Source: Pseudoalteromonas sp. P1-9 (GTDB lineage Bacteria > Pseudomonadota > Gammaproteobacteria > Enterobacterales > Alteromonadaceae). From it: a stretch of DNA of 42,631 nucleotides. The position numbers and the translations under genes were made by a program. Where the stretch lies: the NCBI RefSeq assembly GCF_001399975.1, contig NZ_LKBD01000037.1, positions 1 to 42,631 on the forward strand. Direction: 5' to 3'. Shown one piece after another: positions 1 through 10,249 of the stretch (positions are counted from its first letter, which is position 1; every line of letters starts with the position of its first letter). The notes beneath the pieces were generated by a model. It saw only the letters and a program-made list of their open reading frames with translations. It did not search any database and was not told the origin of the DNA.

Positions 1-20
1 CACACACGGCTTTAAAATAC

Positions 21-51
21 AAAACGCCCGATGAAGTGCATCGAGCGTTTT
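21..51 (-). terminator. Hairpin terminator downstream of the fumarase gene
   Basis: AAAACGC pairs with GCGTTTT, and an inner CGATG pairs with CATCG around a short AAGTG loop. Read on the minus strand the stem ends in GCGTTTT, about 60 bases beyond the fumarase stop codon, as expected for intrinsic termination. The A/T-flanked stem could also work for a plus-strand gene outside the window. Confidence 0.6.
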
Positions 52-111
52 AATATTAAAAGTGTCAACCCATGCTAGGATGGGTCATTCAACTATTTGC
101 TCAACCAAAAA

Positions 112-1638
112 TTATTTTAGTTTTGCATCTAGCTCTTCAATTTTTGCTTTCCAGATTGCAGGGCCTGCGCTGTGTGCGTTGTTACCTTCGCTGTCTACTG
201 CTACCGTTACTGGCATATCTTCTACTTCAAACTCGTAGATTGCTTCCATACCTAAGTCTTCAAACGCAACCACTTTTGCTTTCTTAATTGCTTTTGATAC
301 TAAGTACGCTGCACCGCCCACTGCCATTAGGTAAATTGACTTATTGTTTTTGATTGATTCAACTGTAGCAGGGCCGCGTTCTGCTTTACCAATCATGCCT
401 ACAATGCCAGTGTTCTCTAGCATTAAGTCAGTAAATTTATCCATACGTGTTGCCGTCGTTGGGCCCGCAGGGCCTACTGCTTCATCGCCTACTGCATCTA
501 CAGGGCCTACGTAGTAGATAAATTTATTGGTGAAATCAACACCTTCAGGTAAGCCTTCACCTGAATTAATCATGTCTTGTAAGCGCTTATGCGCAGCATC
601 ACGACCCGTTAAGATTTTACCGCTTAGAAGTACAGTTTCGCCCATTTTCCAATCAGCGGTGTCTTCTTTTGTTAAGGTATCAAGGTTAACACGGCGTGTG
701 TCTTCACCTACTTCAAATGTTACTTCTGGCCAATCTTCTAGCTTAGGCGCTTTAAGATCTGCCGGGCCTGAACCGTTTAATGTGAAGTGAACGTGACGCG
801 TCGCTGCACAGTTAGGGATCATCACTACTGGCTTAGATGCCGCGTGTGTTGGTGCTGTTTTGATTTTAATATCAACAACGGTAGTTAAACCGCCAAGGCC
901 TTGTGCGCCAATACCGGTTTTGTTTGCGCGCTCAAAAATCTCTAAACGAAGCTTTTCTTCCGCTGTTTCTGCGCCGCGTTCCATTAACTCATGAATATCT
1001 ACCGGGTCCATCAGTGATTCTTTTGCAAGTACCGCTGCTTTTTCAGCTGTACCACCAATGCCTATACCTAACATGCCCGGTGGACACCAGCCCGCACCCA
1101 TGGTTGGTAACGTTTTTTCAACCCAAGCTGCTACATCGTCTGATGGGTTAAGCATAACCATTTTAGTTTTGTTTTCAGAGCCGCCGCCCTTGGCTGCAAT
1201 CATTACTTCCACTTCAGCGCCTGGCACCATGTCGATATGCACAACTGAAGGTGTGTTATCTTTAGTATTTTTACGGCTGCCTGCTGGGTCTGCAACAATT
1301 GAAGCACGCAGTGGGTTATCTGGGTTAAGGTATGCGCGGCGTGTGCCTTCATCAACCATTTGCTGAACCGTCAAGTCGGTTTTATCCCATTTAACGTCCA
1401 TACCAATTTTAACGAAACACGTCACAATACCCGTATCTTGACACAGTGGGCGCTTACCTTCTGCCGACATACGTGAATTAATTAAGATTTGTGCAATCGC
1501 ATCTTTAGCCGCTTTGCTTTCTTCTTTTTGGTACGCCTTATCAAGCGCTTGTACGAAATCTAATGGGTGATAAAACGAAATGTATTGCAATGCATCTTCG
1601 ATGCTATCAATAAAGTCTTGCTGACGGATAGTGCTCAT
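112..1638 (-). CDS. Class I (iron-sulfur) fumarate hydratase
   Basis: This enzyme interconverts fumarate and L-malate in the TCA cycle and is cytosolic. The 508-residue protein has the single-chain class I layout (FumA/FumB type): an N-terminal alpha domain and a C-terminal beta domain. Three conserved cysteines, C66 (in CQDTG), C185 (in WCPPG) and C277 (in NCAATRH), fit the [4Fe-4S] cluster ligands, and their spacing of 119 and 92 residues is close to that in E. coli FumA. The GIGIGGT segment follows the second cysteine. The start is supported by an AAGGAT ribosome site just upstream. It is transcribed divergently from pabB, with a 156-base shared upstream region that holds a possible CRP-like site. 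fumA versus fumB cannot be decided by sequence alone, so no symbol is given. Confidence 0.95.
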   Translation of the reverse strand: MSTIRQQDFIDSIEDALQYISFYHPLDFVQALDKAYQKEESKAAKDAIAQILINSRMSAEGKRPLCQDTGIVTCFVKIGMDVKWDKTDLTVQQMVDEGTRRAYLNPDNPLRASIVADPAGSRKNTKDNTPSVVHIDMVPGAEVEVMIAAKGGGSENKTKMVMLNPSDDVAAWVEKTLPTMGAGWCPPGMLGIGIGGTAEKAAVLAKESLMDPVDIHELMERGAETAEEKLRLEIFERANKTGIGAQGLGGLTTVVDIKIKTAPTHAASKPVVMIPNCAATRHVHFTLNGSGPADLKAPKLEDWPEVTFEVGEDTRRVNLDTLTKEDTADWKMGETVLLSGKILTGRDAAHKRLQDMINSGEGLPEGVDFTNKFIYYVGPVDAVGDEAVGPAGPTTATRMDKFTDLMLENTGIVGMIGKAERGPATVESIKNNKSIYLMAVGGAAYLVSKAIKKAKVVAFEDLGMEAIYEFEVEDMPVTVAVDSEGNNAHSAGPAIWKAKIEELDAKLK

Positions 1639-1682
1639 TATGTATCCTTATTATATGCCGTGACGGTGGCAAATGTTTACAG

Positions 1683-1698
1683 TGTGAATAGTGTCAAA
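1683..1698. promoter_or_regulatory. Possible CRP-like site between fumarase and pabB
   Basis: The sequence TGTGA-N6-TCAAA matches the CRP consensus TGTGA-N6-TCACA at nine of ten fixed positions. It lies 45 bases upstream of the fumarase start and about 100 bases upstream of pabB. E. coli fumA is CRP-controlled, which makes this plausible, but single matches of this quality occur by chance. Confidence 0.3.
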
Positions 1699-1794
1699 CA
1701 CAGCTTACTCATGCAATCTGTGCAGTAATTCGTTAAACTATGCATGTATAATAACCTCCCAACTCGTTTGCGACCAGTCTGGTAGTTAAAGTTA

Positions 1795-3150
1795 ATGATA
1801 AATGAACAATTAATATGCAAAAAATTAGACTTAGCGCTAACTAGCGAACAGGTTTTTAGTTTTTTTGCAGATTTGCAGTATGCCATTTTCTTAGATTCGG
1901 CAAACCAAGCACACCCTAATAACCGTTTCGACATTATTGTGATTGAGCCAATTTTACTGATTGAAGTGAAAAACAATGTGACCTATGTCGATAATAACCA
2001 AACCGTGTGTGATGGGTTTAGTGCAATACACCACGCAATAAGCTCATTCGTAAAAGACAAAGCCCCATTTGATTTACCGTTTTCAGGCGGCGCTTTAGGT
2101 TTATTTAGTTACGATTTAGGCCGCTCAATCGAGGTAATGCCCGAAATCGCTAAAAATGATATCGATTTAGGCCAAATGCTCGTGGGTATTTACCCCGATG
2201 CCCTAATATTTGATCATCACGAAAACCAGTGGTTTTATATCGCACAGCCATGTTGTGATAGCGAAACACGCTTAAATAAGTACCTTGCACCGCTTACAGG
2301 CTCTGAAGTCGAGCGTAAACCGTTTGCCTTAACAACTAAGTGGCAATCAAACCTCACAAAAGACGGTTATGGTGAGCGTTTTAATAAAGTACAAGAATAC
2401 TTAAAAAGCGGCGATTGCTACCAAATCAATTTGGCACAGCGCTTTGATGCAAGTTTTGCTGGCAACCCTTGGCTGGCTTATTGTAAATTGCGAAGTGCCA
2501 ACCAAGCACCATTTTCAGCGTTTATTAATACTGGTGAGCAACAAATACTCTCACTTTCACCTGAGCGCTTTATTCAGGTAAAAGACTGTGAGGTTGAAAC
2601 CAAGCCTATTAAAGGCACAGTGCCGCGCAGCACAGATGAAAAGATTGATGAAACCAATAAAACACGCCTTGCAAATTCAACCAAAGATCGCGCTGAAAAC
2701 GTGATGATTGTTGATTTACTTAGAAACGATTTAGGCAAGGTTGCTAAACCGGGTACCGTTGAAGTACCTAAGCTCTTTGATATTGAAAGCTTTAACGCAG
2801 TGCATCATTTGGTATCAACGGTTACATCTACCCTTGCCGACGGTTACAACGCAATTGATCAATTAAAAGCGGCATTTCCCGGCGGGTCGATTACTGGTGC
2901 GCCAAAAATCCGTGCAATGGAAATTATTGAAGAGTTAGAACCTCATCGCCGCTCCATCTATTGTGGCTCAATTGGCTATATTTCGGCCTGTGGCACCATG
3001 GATACCAGTATAACCATTCGCACCCTAGTCTGTGAAAAAGGTAAAATTTATTGCTGGGCTGGCGGTGGCGTAGTTGCCGACTCAACTCTTGAGTCTGAGC
3101 TGCAAGAAACATACGATAAGGTAAATCGTATTTTACCTGTACTCGAATAA
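1795..3150 (+). CDS. pabB: Aminodeoxychorismate synthase component I
   Basis: PabB uses ammonia, delivered by a PabA glutaminase subunit, to turn chorismate into 4-amino-4-deoxychorismate, the precursor of p-aminobenzoate and folate. The 451-residue protein has the chorismate-binding fold of the TrpE/PabB/MenF family. The PIKGT motif, with the lysine characteristic of PabB where TrpE has alanine, favours PabB over anthranilate synthase. Other family blocks are DLLRNDLG, PGGSITGAPK and the C-terminal AGGGVVADS. A TATAAT hexamer at 1747-1752 could be its -10 element; no strong ribosome site precedes the ATG. It is followed by nudL and sdaA, the same order as in E. coli. pabA is not in the window. 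Confidence 0.93.
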   Translation: MINEQLICKKLDLALTSEQVFSFFADLQYAIFLDSANQAHPNNRFDIIVIEPILLIEVKNNVTYVDNNQTVCDGFSAIHHAISSFVKDKAPFDLPFSGGALGLFSYDLGRSIEVMPEIAKNDIDLGQMLVGIYPDALIFDHHENQWFYIAQPCCDSETRLNKYLAPLTGSEVERKPFALTTKWQSNLTKDGYGERFNKVQEYLKSGDCYQINLAQRFDASFAGNPWLAYCKLRSANQAPFSAFINTGEQQILSLSPERFIQVKDCEVETKPIKGTVPRSTDEKIDETNKTRLANSTKDRAENVMIVDLLRNDLGKVAKPGTVEVPKLFDIESFNAVHHLVSTVTSTLADGYNAIDQLKAAFPGGSITGAPKIRAMEIIEELEPHRRSIYCGSIGYISACGTMDTSITIRTLVCEKGKIYCWAGGGVVADSTLESELQETYDKVNRILPVLE

Positions 3151-3169
3151 GTACTTGCTTTGGACATTT

Positions 3170-3742
3170 ATGCAGTTAAGTGAATTTCTCGCCCGTTTTC
3201 ATATTCAACAACCAAGCAATGACGTTGGCTTTCCAATACAAATGCGTAATATTGCTAAGCAAAGCGCCGTATTGGTGCCGCTGGTTAATGTAAGCGGTGA
3301 AATTCACCTGTTGCTGTGTAAACGCCCAAACTATTTAAAACATCACCCCGGGCAAATTTGCTTTCCCGGCGGTAAACTTGAAGATACTGACGCCAATTTA
3401 CTTGCTACAGCGCTGCGTGAAACCTGTGAGGAAATCGGTGTTGAGATTAATAACCAACATGTTATCGGTGATATGGACAGTTATTGGACGCTCACCGGAT
3501 TTGAAATAAAACCTTATATTGCCCTACTTCCCGAAAAACCCAATTTGGTACTAGCAACCAATGAAGTCGCCAGTGCATTTTATTTACCGCTATCACAGCT
3601 TATAGATCAAGAAAATTGGCAAGATATTCAATTCACACGTCAGTTTTCTGCCTATACTCTAACTGGGTTTCAAACTGAATACGGCTTGCTTTGGGGTGCC
3701 ACCGCGCAAATCATTCGCAATTTGATTAAACATTTAAATTAA
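3170..3742 (+). CDS. nudL: Nudix hydrolase, CoA pyrophosphatase type
   Basis: Proteins of this family hydrolyse the pyrophosphate bond of coenzyme A and its derivatives. The 190-residue product has a Nudix box (PGGKLEDTD ... RETCEEIGV), directly preceded by LLLCKR...HHPGQICFPGG. That segment is the extra UPF0035 motif that marks the CoA-specific subgroup. I chose the ATG at 3170. An in-frame TTG at 3155 would add five residues but lies only four bases after the pabB stop with no better ribosome site. The 19-base gap from pabB and the pabB-nudL-sdaA order, as in E. coli, suggest co-transcription with pabB. Function is inferred from family motifs. Confidence 0.87.
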   Translation: MQLSEFLARFHIQQPSNDVGFPIQMRNIAKQSAVLVPLVNVSGEIHLLLCKRPNYLKHHPGQICFPGGKLEDTDANLLATALRETCEEIGVEINNQHVIGDMDSYWTLTGFEIKPYIALLPEKPNLVLATNEVASAFYLPLSQLIDQENWQDIQFTRQFSAYTLTGFQTEYGLLWGATAQIIRNLIKHLN

Positions 3743-3772
3743 GCACATAAGCATTAATCATACTAATTAAAG

Positions 3773-3801
3773 TTAACATGATTATAAATTAGAGTTATGA
3801 T
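3773..3801 (+). promoter_or_regulatory. Sigma-70 promoter candidate for sdaA
   Basis: TTAACA and TATGAT, separated by exactly 17 bases, each match the sigma-70 consensus at five of six positions. The -10 ends 36 bases before the sdaA ATG. sdaA is therefore likely transcribed on its own as well as by read-through from pabB-nudL. Confidence 0.5.
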
Positions 3802-3837
3802 ATCCGGCCGTTCAAAGATTAAGTAAGAGATATTCGT

Positions 3838-5214
3838 ATGATAAGTGCATTCGATATGTTTAGTATCGGCATTGGTCCTTCCTCATCACATACTGTGGGC
3901 CCGATGCGCGCTTCAAGACTGTTTGTAAAGTCATTACAAGAGCAAGCGCTATTAGAGCAAGTAACCAGTGTTCGCTGTGAATTGTTTGGCTCACTCGGAC
4001 AAACGGGTATTGGTCATGGTTCGGGTAAAGCGGTTATTTTAGGCCTTGCAGGTCACGATCCAGAAACTATTGATGCCGATCTGGTGCCAAGCATTCTAGA
4101 TAAAATCGAAAAAGAAGAAACTATCTATCTTGATCAAAGCCATGCTGCGGCATTTCCAAAAAAAGACGCCATTGTATTTCACCGTCGTAAAACCTTGCCA
4201 AAGCATTCAAATGCAATGGAATTACAAGCATTTAATGGAGAACAATGTGTCTTCCGTGAGATTTTTTATTCTATCGGTGGCGGCTTTATTGTTCGCGATG
4301 AAGATTTTGAAAAAGAAAAAGAAGCGGCACTAACGATACGCGAAGAAAATCCTGCACCATACCCATTTGATACGGGCGCAGAGTTAATGGCGCAGTGTAA
4401 AGAGCATGGTTTAAGTGTACCAGCCCTGATGATGGCAAACGAAAAAACCCTTAAAACAGAAAGCGAAATCACTGACGAGCTATACAATATTTGGCTTGTG
4501 ATGAAAGCCTGTGTTGAGCGCGGTATGCGCACTGAAGGGATTTTACCGGGCGGTTTAAAAGTAAAACGTCGTGCGCCTAGCTTACACCGTCAACTCAATA
4601 TTGAAACACATAACGATCCGCTACGTGCAATGGAATGGGTTGATTTATTTGCCCTAGCAGTAAATGAAGAAAATGCTGCTGGCGGTCGTGTTGTAACGGC
4701 GCCGACAAACGGTGCTGCGGGTATTCTTCCGGCAGTACTGATGTACTACCACACGTTTATTAAAGAAGTAGATAAAGATATCGCAACACGTTACCTGCTG
4801 ACTGCTGCGGCGATTGGTATTCTTTACAAAAAGAACGCGTCAATTTCAGGTGCAGAAGTGGGCTGCCAAGGTGAAGTGGGCGTTGCTTGCTCAATGGCTG
4901 CGGGCGCACTCACTGAAATTTTAGGTGGCAATGTTGAGAAAGTTGAAAATGCCGCTGAAATTGGTATGGAACATAACTTAGGTTTAACTTGCGACCCTGT
5001 TGGTGGCCTTGTACAAGTACCGTGTATTGAACGAAATGCAATGGGTGCGGTAAAAGCAATTAACGCATCACGCCTTGCAATGCGCGGCTCAGGTGAGCAA
5101 AAAGTATCGCTTGATAAAGTAATCAAAACCATGTGGGACACAGGTAATGATATGAAAACCAAATACAAAGAGACAGCTCGAGGCGGACTCGCTGTAAATA
5201 TCATTGAGTGTTAA
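3838..5214 (+). CDS. sdaA: L-serine ammonia-lyase (L-serine dehydratase)
   Basis: This oxygen-sensitive iron-sulfur enzyme deaminates L-serine to pyruvate and ammonia in the cytosol. The 458-residue protein is the single-chain bacterial form. It begins with [22 protein letters not shown], the conserved N-terminal block with the SSSHT segment, and includes [15 protein letters not shown] and [17 protein letters not shown]-terminal cysteine blocks ([34 protein letters not shown]) fit the [4Fe-4S] cluster region. The length matches SdaA/SdaB. The gene follows pabB-nudL as in E. coli, so the symbol sdaA is used, although sdaB is nearly indistinguishable by motif. A strong bidirectional terminator follows. 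Confidence 0.93.
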   Translation: MISAFDMFSIGIGPSSSHTVGPMRASRLFVKSLQEQALLEQVTSVRCELFGSLGQTGIGHGSGKAVILGLAGHDPETIDADLVPSILDKIEKEETIYLDQSHAAAFPKKDAIVFHRRKTLPKHSNAMELQAFNGEQCVFREIFYSIGGGFIVRDEDFEKEKEAALTIREENPAPYPFDTGAELMAQCKEHGLSVPALMMANEKTLKTESEITDELYNIWLVMKACVERGMRTEGILPGGLKVKRRAPSLHRQLNIETHNDPLRAMEWVDLFALAVNEENAAGGRVVTAPTNGAAGILPAVLMYYHTFIKEVDKDIATRYLLTAAAIGILYKKNASISGAEVGCQGEVGVACSMAAGALTEILGGNVEKVENAAEIGMEHNLGLTCDPVGGLVQVPCIERNAMGAVKAINASRLAMRGSGEQKVSLDKVIKTMWDTGNDMKTKYKETARGGLAVNIIEC

Positions 5215-5231
5215 TCACAGCTAACAGATAC

Positions 5232-5262
5232 AAAAAACGCCACGTAATGTGGCGTTTTTTTT
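5232..5262. terminator. Bidirectional terminator between sdaA and cysB
   Basis: AAAAAACGCCAC and GTGGCGTTTTTT flank a TAAT loop. An A run before and a T run after the stem let the hairpin terminate both convergent genes. It starts 17 bases beyond the sdaA stop and ends 15 bases before the cysB stop. Confidence 0.88.
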
Positions 5263-5277
5263 GAGTCAAAATTGGTC

Positions 5278-6306
<1,029 letters not shown>

Positions 6307-6432
6307 TTATGCCAAGCATAAATTCAAAACTTACGTATTTATTCCATTTTTAACTACAAACTACCTTAGTATTTTGTAAAAGTCAGAAAAAAGCGTCTAA
6401 ATTATTAGTATCAAAAATAATTTTCGGTTTTT

Positions 6433-8022
6433 ATGGTTAATCCTCTTCAACGATACAAATCTATCTCGGTGCTTATTTTGGATGATTTTTCCGAATTCCG
6501 CCTATCACTAAAACAAATGGTAGAAAGTTTTGGTGTTCACCATGTGGACGTGTGTACCAATGCCGAAGATGCCCTTTCCTGCTACAGCGAACATCAACAT
6601 GATATCTTGTTAGTCGATTACAACTTAGGTGATGGTTTAAATGGGCTACAGCTGCTTGCTGAGCTTAATCATCGTAACTTATTAAAATACGGCACTAACT
6701 ATGTACTGATCACCGGTGAAACTGCCTCAGATTTAGTGATGGGCGCACTTGAATACCGCCCCGACGATTACCTTGCAAAACCATTTACCAAAACAACCCT
6801 GAAATCTCGCTTAGATAAGCTTGTTGAAAAAAGCCTCGCGTTTAAGCCTATTTATACCGCGTTAAATCAAGATAAGCCAAAAACGGCCCTTGAGCTTTGC
6901 GACCAGCTAATGGCAAAAAACAAACGCGTTGGTATTGAATGTTTGCGCCTTAAGGCTGAAATTTATTTAAAACAACTTAAATATGCGCAAGCACTCAGCA
7001 TTTATAATTCAATTTTGCATAAGCGAGAACTTAGTTGGGCACAAATGGGCGCAGCGATTTGTCATTTGGCGCTATCACAAAGCGATCAGGCATTAAGCCT
7101 TTGTAAACTGATTACCACCAAAAATCCACAAGCCGTTGAAGCATACGACCTTGCTTGTGAGTGCTTTATTCAACAACACGACTTCGAAGCGGCATACGCA
7201 ATTACACAAAAAGCCATTGCCGCATCGCCCAACTCAATTGTTAGGCAGCGCCAGTTAGCCTTATTAGCAACCCGCTACAATGAGCTGGAAATTGCCTTTA
7301 ATGCTTACAAACGCGTTATGCAATTAGCCAGGTATTCATGTTTAGCACAGCTCGATGACTATATAAATCAGTTATGTGTTTGCACACAAATACAATTAAC
7401 GGATCAAGCAAACTTTGTACGACGCGCAAAAAAAGAGTATCCCGCAATTTATCGTACAATTACAAAGCTCTACTCCGGTGTGCAAAGTCAATTAGCAATT
7501 GAAGTGCATCAGATATTTGTTGAGTACTTAGTTAATAAAGACGGCGCAAAAGGTGAAAAACTCATTTTAGTGGTAGATAAAATTGTTGATTACCCAGACG
7601 CGCTCAATTCAGCATTTATTAATCTGCTCGAAATCATTATGAAACACGCCGATATTGAAGTGGTTACCGCCAAGCTCGACCCAATTATTACGCGCGGTAA
7701 AGCGAAGATTATTTCACACGAAGACCACGAAAAATCAGAGAACTTCAATCAACAAGGCATGGTGAAATACAAAGAGAAAGCATTTGAAAGCGCTCAAGGG
7801 GCATTTGCAACTGCCCTAGCCAATGCCCCTAACAACCCAAATATTGCATTAAACCTGTTACAAGCGGCGTATCAACTGCATAAACAAAATCAAAAGTTCA
7901 CATTAACAAAGCGTCAGTTTGCTTTGTCATTTAATGCGTTAAAAACGTTAGCGCCTCACGACCATCGTCACAAGCAAAGTCAAAGTCTGTTAAACTTTGC
8001 TAAAGCTAAATTAACGGGATAA
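6433..8022 (+). CDS. Response regulator: receiver domain plus TPR array
   Basis: The first ~125 residues are a receiver domain with all key residues visible: acidic pair D17/D18, phospho-acceptor D62 (LLVDYNLG), T94 (LITGE) and K116 (LAKPF). The rest (about 140-529) is helical and looks like tetratricopeptide repeats, for example ALSIYNSILHKR, AYAITQKAIAASPN, AFNAYKRVM and AFATALANAPNNPNIALNL. There is no DNA-binding, GGDEF or other enzymatic output domain. Output is therefore probably a phosphorylation-gated protein interaction; this is inference. The gene ends two bases before a histidine kinase gene, its evident partner. No clear ribosome site precedes the ATG. I do not recognise a named orthologue. 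Confidence 0.8.
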   Translation: MVNPLQRYKSISVLILDDFSEFRLSLKQMVESFGVHHVDVCTNAEDALSCYSEHQHDILLVDYNLGDGLNGLQLLAELNHRNLLKYGTNYVLITGETASDLVMGALEYRPDDYLAKPFTKTTLKSRLDKLVEKSLAFKPIYTALNQDKPKTALELCDQLMAKNKRVGIECLRLKAEIYLKQLKYAQALSIYNSILHKRELSWAQMGAAICHLALSQSDQALSLCKLITTKNPQAVEAYDLACECFIQQHDFEAAYAITQKAIAASPNSIVRQRQLALLATRYNELEIAFNAYKRVMQLARYSCLAQLDDYINQLCVCTQIQLTDQANFVRRAKKEYPAIYRTITKLYSGVQSQLAIEVHQIFVEYLVNKDGAKGEKLILVVDKIVDYPDALNSAFINLLEIIMKHADIEVVTAKLDPIITRGKAKIISHEDHEKSENFNQQGMVKYKEKAFESAQGAFATALANAPNNPNIALNLLQAAYQLHKQNQKFTLTKRQFALSFNALKTLAPHDHRHKQSQSLLNFAKAKLTG

Positions 8023-8024
8023 TT

Positions 8025-8708
8025 ATGGACCATAATAAGCTCGACTTTTCCGTAGTCCTTGGCGCAAGTATGCACGATATGAAAAACTCACTGTGTATGC
8101 TGCTTCAATCGATGGAAACAATTAGTCAAAGTATTGAGCAAACGCCACAAGCACAATCTGAATTCGCTAAGATTCATTACGAAGTTGCCCGCGTTAATTC
8201 CAACTTATTACAAGTACTAGCCCTTTATCGCGAACACAACGCACAACTGCCGCTCAATATTGAAGAGCATTTTTTAGATGACTTAGTCGACGAACTGCTT
8301 GCTAAAAATGAGCTTTATATCACCAACAAAAATATTGATGTCAGTTGTGATATTGAACAAGATCTGGCGTGGTTTTTTGACGCTGACCTAATTGCCAACT
8401 TACTTAATGACATTCTTATTAACGCACTAAAATACACAGCATCGAAAATTCTCATTAGCGTACATCAACAAAATGATAAGCTTGTTATTGAAATTCACGA
8501 TAATGGCGAAGGCTACCCCGAAAGCATGCTAGAGAAAGCCAATAATGAAATGTCCTCAGCCCTTATCAGCCAAGGGCGCACTGGGCTGGGCATCTATTTC
8601 GCCAATTTAATTGCATCTGCACATGTAAATAAAGAAACCAAAGGACATATCGCGCTTGCCAATGATGGGCGATTAGGTGGCAGCAAATTTACCCTTGTTT
8701 TGCCGTAA
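8025..8708 (+). CDS. Small soluble sensor histidine kinase
   Basis: The 227-residue protein has no membrane segment and almost no sensory domain. The predicted phospho-accepting histidine is H17, in MHDMKNSL, followed by a dimerisation helix pair. The ATPase domain shows an N box (NLLNDILINALKYT), a G1 box (DNGEGYP) and a G2 box (GRTGLGIYFANLI), so it looks catalytically intact. The ATG lies two bases after the stop of the receiver-TPR gene, so the two are almost certainly co-transcribed and translated. With no input domain, activity may depend on a protein partner, perhaps the TPR part of the regulator. That last point is inference. Confidence 0.83.
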   Translation: MDHNKLDFSVVLGASMHDMKNSLCMLLQSMETISQSIEQTPQAQSEFAKIHYEVARVNSNLLQVLALYREHNAQLPLNIEEHFLDDLVDELLAKNELYITNKNIDVSCDIEQDLAWFFDADLIANLLNDILINALKYTASKILISVHQQNDKLVIEIHDNGEGYPESMLEKANNEMSSALISQGRTGLGIYFANLIASAHVNKETKGHIALANDGRLGGSKFTLVLP

Positions 8709-8817
8709 AAAAAGCTGGTAATAAAGTGCTATTATTAGAACTTTCCTTTTAACAACACTACACTAAGTAATTAGAATTAGTTAAGATTAGGGCAATTATA
8801 AGAATGAGAAAAACTCC

Positions 8818-9579
8818 ATGGTAGTTTATATTATCATCACGCTAATAGTGGCACTAATTGTTATTGGCGTTTGGGTCAACGCGGTGCAGCAGCATAAAGA
8901 AAAACAAAATGTTGAGCGACGTCAGGAGCTTACAAAGCAGAAAAAGATCATTGAAGAAACTGAAGAAGTGCTAATGAATTCTGCTAATATTCCAATGTCA
9001 AAAGCCCTCTTTTCCGTATTATATCGACGCATTTACAGTGCATTAGCGGTAATGGCTGAACTTTCTCCCAATTCTAAAGAAATCAGAAACCGATTAACGG
9101 AAGCTAAAGAACGTATCGAAAATTCTTCAAGCCAAGACTCATCTGCTGAACGCATTGCGCTACCTGATAATGAAAAGCAAGTCATTGCATTATTACAAGG
9201 TGTTAAAAAACTACGTAGCATCGTTCGTTCTGAGCATTCAAAAGGCAAGATTGATACACAAGTGTTCTTAAACGAAGATAAACGTTTAGAAAAAATGCAA
9301 TTACAAGTAAATATCGACAGCCAATTAAAACGCGGCAAAGCAGCGCGCAGTGCTAATATGCTCGGTTCTGCACGCCAGTATTTTGAAAAAGCGCTTGTGG
9401 TAATTAATTCGCTCAACTTTACAGACGAGTATGTCGCGTCACGCAAACAAGAAATAGAAGATATGCTTGACGAAATAATGACAGAGCTAAAAGCAACCAA
9501 CGCGAGTGATGCAAAGAAAAAGCTTGATAACGAAAAAGATGACTTAGATGAACTCTTTGCACCGAAGAAAAAGTGGTAA
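8818..9579 (+). CDS. Membrane-anchored helical protein of unknown function
   Basis: I do not recognise this 253-residue protein. Residues 2-22 (VVYIIITLIVALIVIGVWV) form one N-terminal membrane helix with no signal-peptidase site, so the rest is probably cytoplasmic. The body is highly charged and helical. Residues around 170-205 (RGKAARSANMLGSARQYFEKALVVIN) resemble a TPR-like hairpin, and the C-terminus is lysine/aspartate rich (KKKLDNEKDDLDELFAPKKKW). It follows the histidine kinase by 109 bases on the same strand and could share its function, but the gap allows a separate promoter. A terminator follows directly. It may be a lineage-specific scaffold; this is unproven. Confidence 0.7.
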   Translation: MVVYIIITLIVALIVIGVWVNAVQQHKEKQNVERRQELTKQKKIIEETEEVLMNSANIPMSKALFSVLYRRIYSALAVMAELSPNSKEIRNRLTEAKERIENSSSQDSSAERIALPDNEKQVIALLQGVKKLRSIVRSEHSKGKIDTQVFLNEDKRLEKMQLQVNIDSQLKRGKAARSANMLGSARQYFEKALVVINSLNFTDEYVASRKQEIEDMLDEIMTELKATNASDAKKKLDNEKDDLDELFAPKKKW

Positions 9580-9596
9580 GTTAATTCATTTCATTT

Positions 9597-9625
9597 AAAA
9601 AAGGGCGTACATTACGCCCTTTTTC
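9597..9625. terminator. Bidirectional terminator
   Basis: AAAAAA, then GGGCGTA and TACGCCC around a three-base CAT loop, then TTTTT. It sits between convergent genes (membrane protein + and CBS protein -) and can serve both. Its T run ends four bases before the CBS-gene stop codon. Confidence 0.87.
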
Positions 9626-9628
9626 ATA

Positions 9629-10225
9629 TTATGTGGTTTTGTTTTTTTCTAGTTGCGCAAACACCACATCGAAAATTTCTTTAAAGGTGTGTGCCTTCTC
9701 ATTAATATTGATTGGGATATGTAATGCTCTTGCGATATCGCTCGCTGAAATAAGCCCTCGTAAAGTATGCTCTTTATCGATCAATAATACATGCTGCTGA
9801 CCGAGATTTTTTAGCGTTGCCAATACATCACCAATGGTGTAATTGTTAATTTTTGCAAAATCAATAGCGCGCATTTCATCTTTCTTTAGCATCAAGTTCT
9901 CAACCGACAAATCACCTCGAGAGACATTTCTAAGCTGCGCTATATGCAGTACTTTGTACGATGATAAATCACTTGAACTGATCACCCCCATAAAATTCTC
10001 GTCGTGATCAATTACGATTTTTGAGCGCACATGGCCCATTTTCATCATATACAGCGCTTGGTCAACTAAAACGTCTTTTTCGATTAGCTGTGGCCGTTTT
10101 TGACTGAAGTCAGTGACAATATGAGAGGCGTTACTTGAAATATCGAAGGCTTGATTACCACATAGATTCGAAATCGACTGCACATTATTTAAAGAGATTG
10201 TTTCAATCACCCTAAAGTTTGCCAT
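9629..10225 (-). CDS. CBS-domain pair protein
   Basis: The 198-residue cytosolic protein carries two CBS motifs. The first is at about residues 45-100 (DVLVDQALYMMKMGHVRSKIVIDHDENFMGVISSSDL) and the second at about 125-170 (YTIGDVLATLKNLGQQHVLLIDKEHTLRGLISASDIARAL). CBS pairs usually bind adenine nucleotides or related ligands and act as energy or redox sensors. No catalytic domain is attached. A strong ribosome site (GAGGAGG) precedes the ATG. It lies 88 bases downstream of the hybrid kinase gene on the same strand, with its own candidate promoter containing a palindrome. A link to that kinase is plausible but inferred. Confidence 0.82.
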   Translation of the reverse strand: MANFRVIETISLNNVQSISNLCGNQAFDISSNASHIVTDFSQKRPQLIEKDVLVDQALYMMKMGHVRSKIVIDHDENFMGVISSSDLSSYKVLHIAQLRNVSRGDLSVENLMLKKDEMRAIDFAKINNYTIGDVLATLKNLGQQHVLLIDKEHTLRGLISASDIARALHIPININEKAHTFKEIFDVVFAQLEKNKTT

Positions 10226-10249
10226 AAATCCTCCTCATAAATGAGAAAA

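Noticed and set aside
1795..3150. Anthranilate synthase TrpE as the identity of the chorismate-binding enzyme
   Set aside because: The PIKGT motif has the lysine characteristic of PabB, and the gene order pabB-nudL-sdaA supports PabB.
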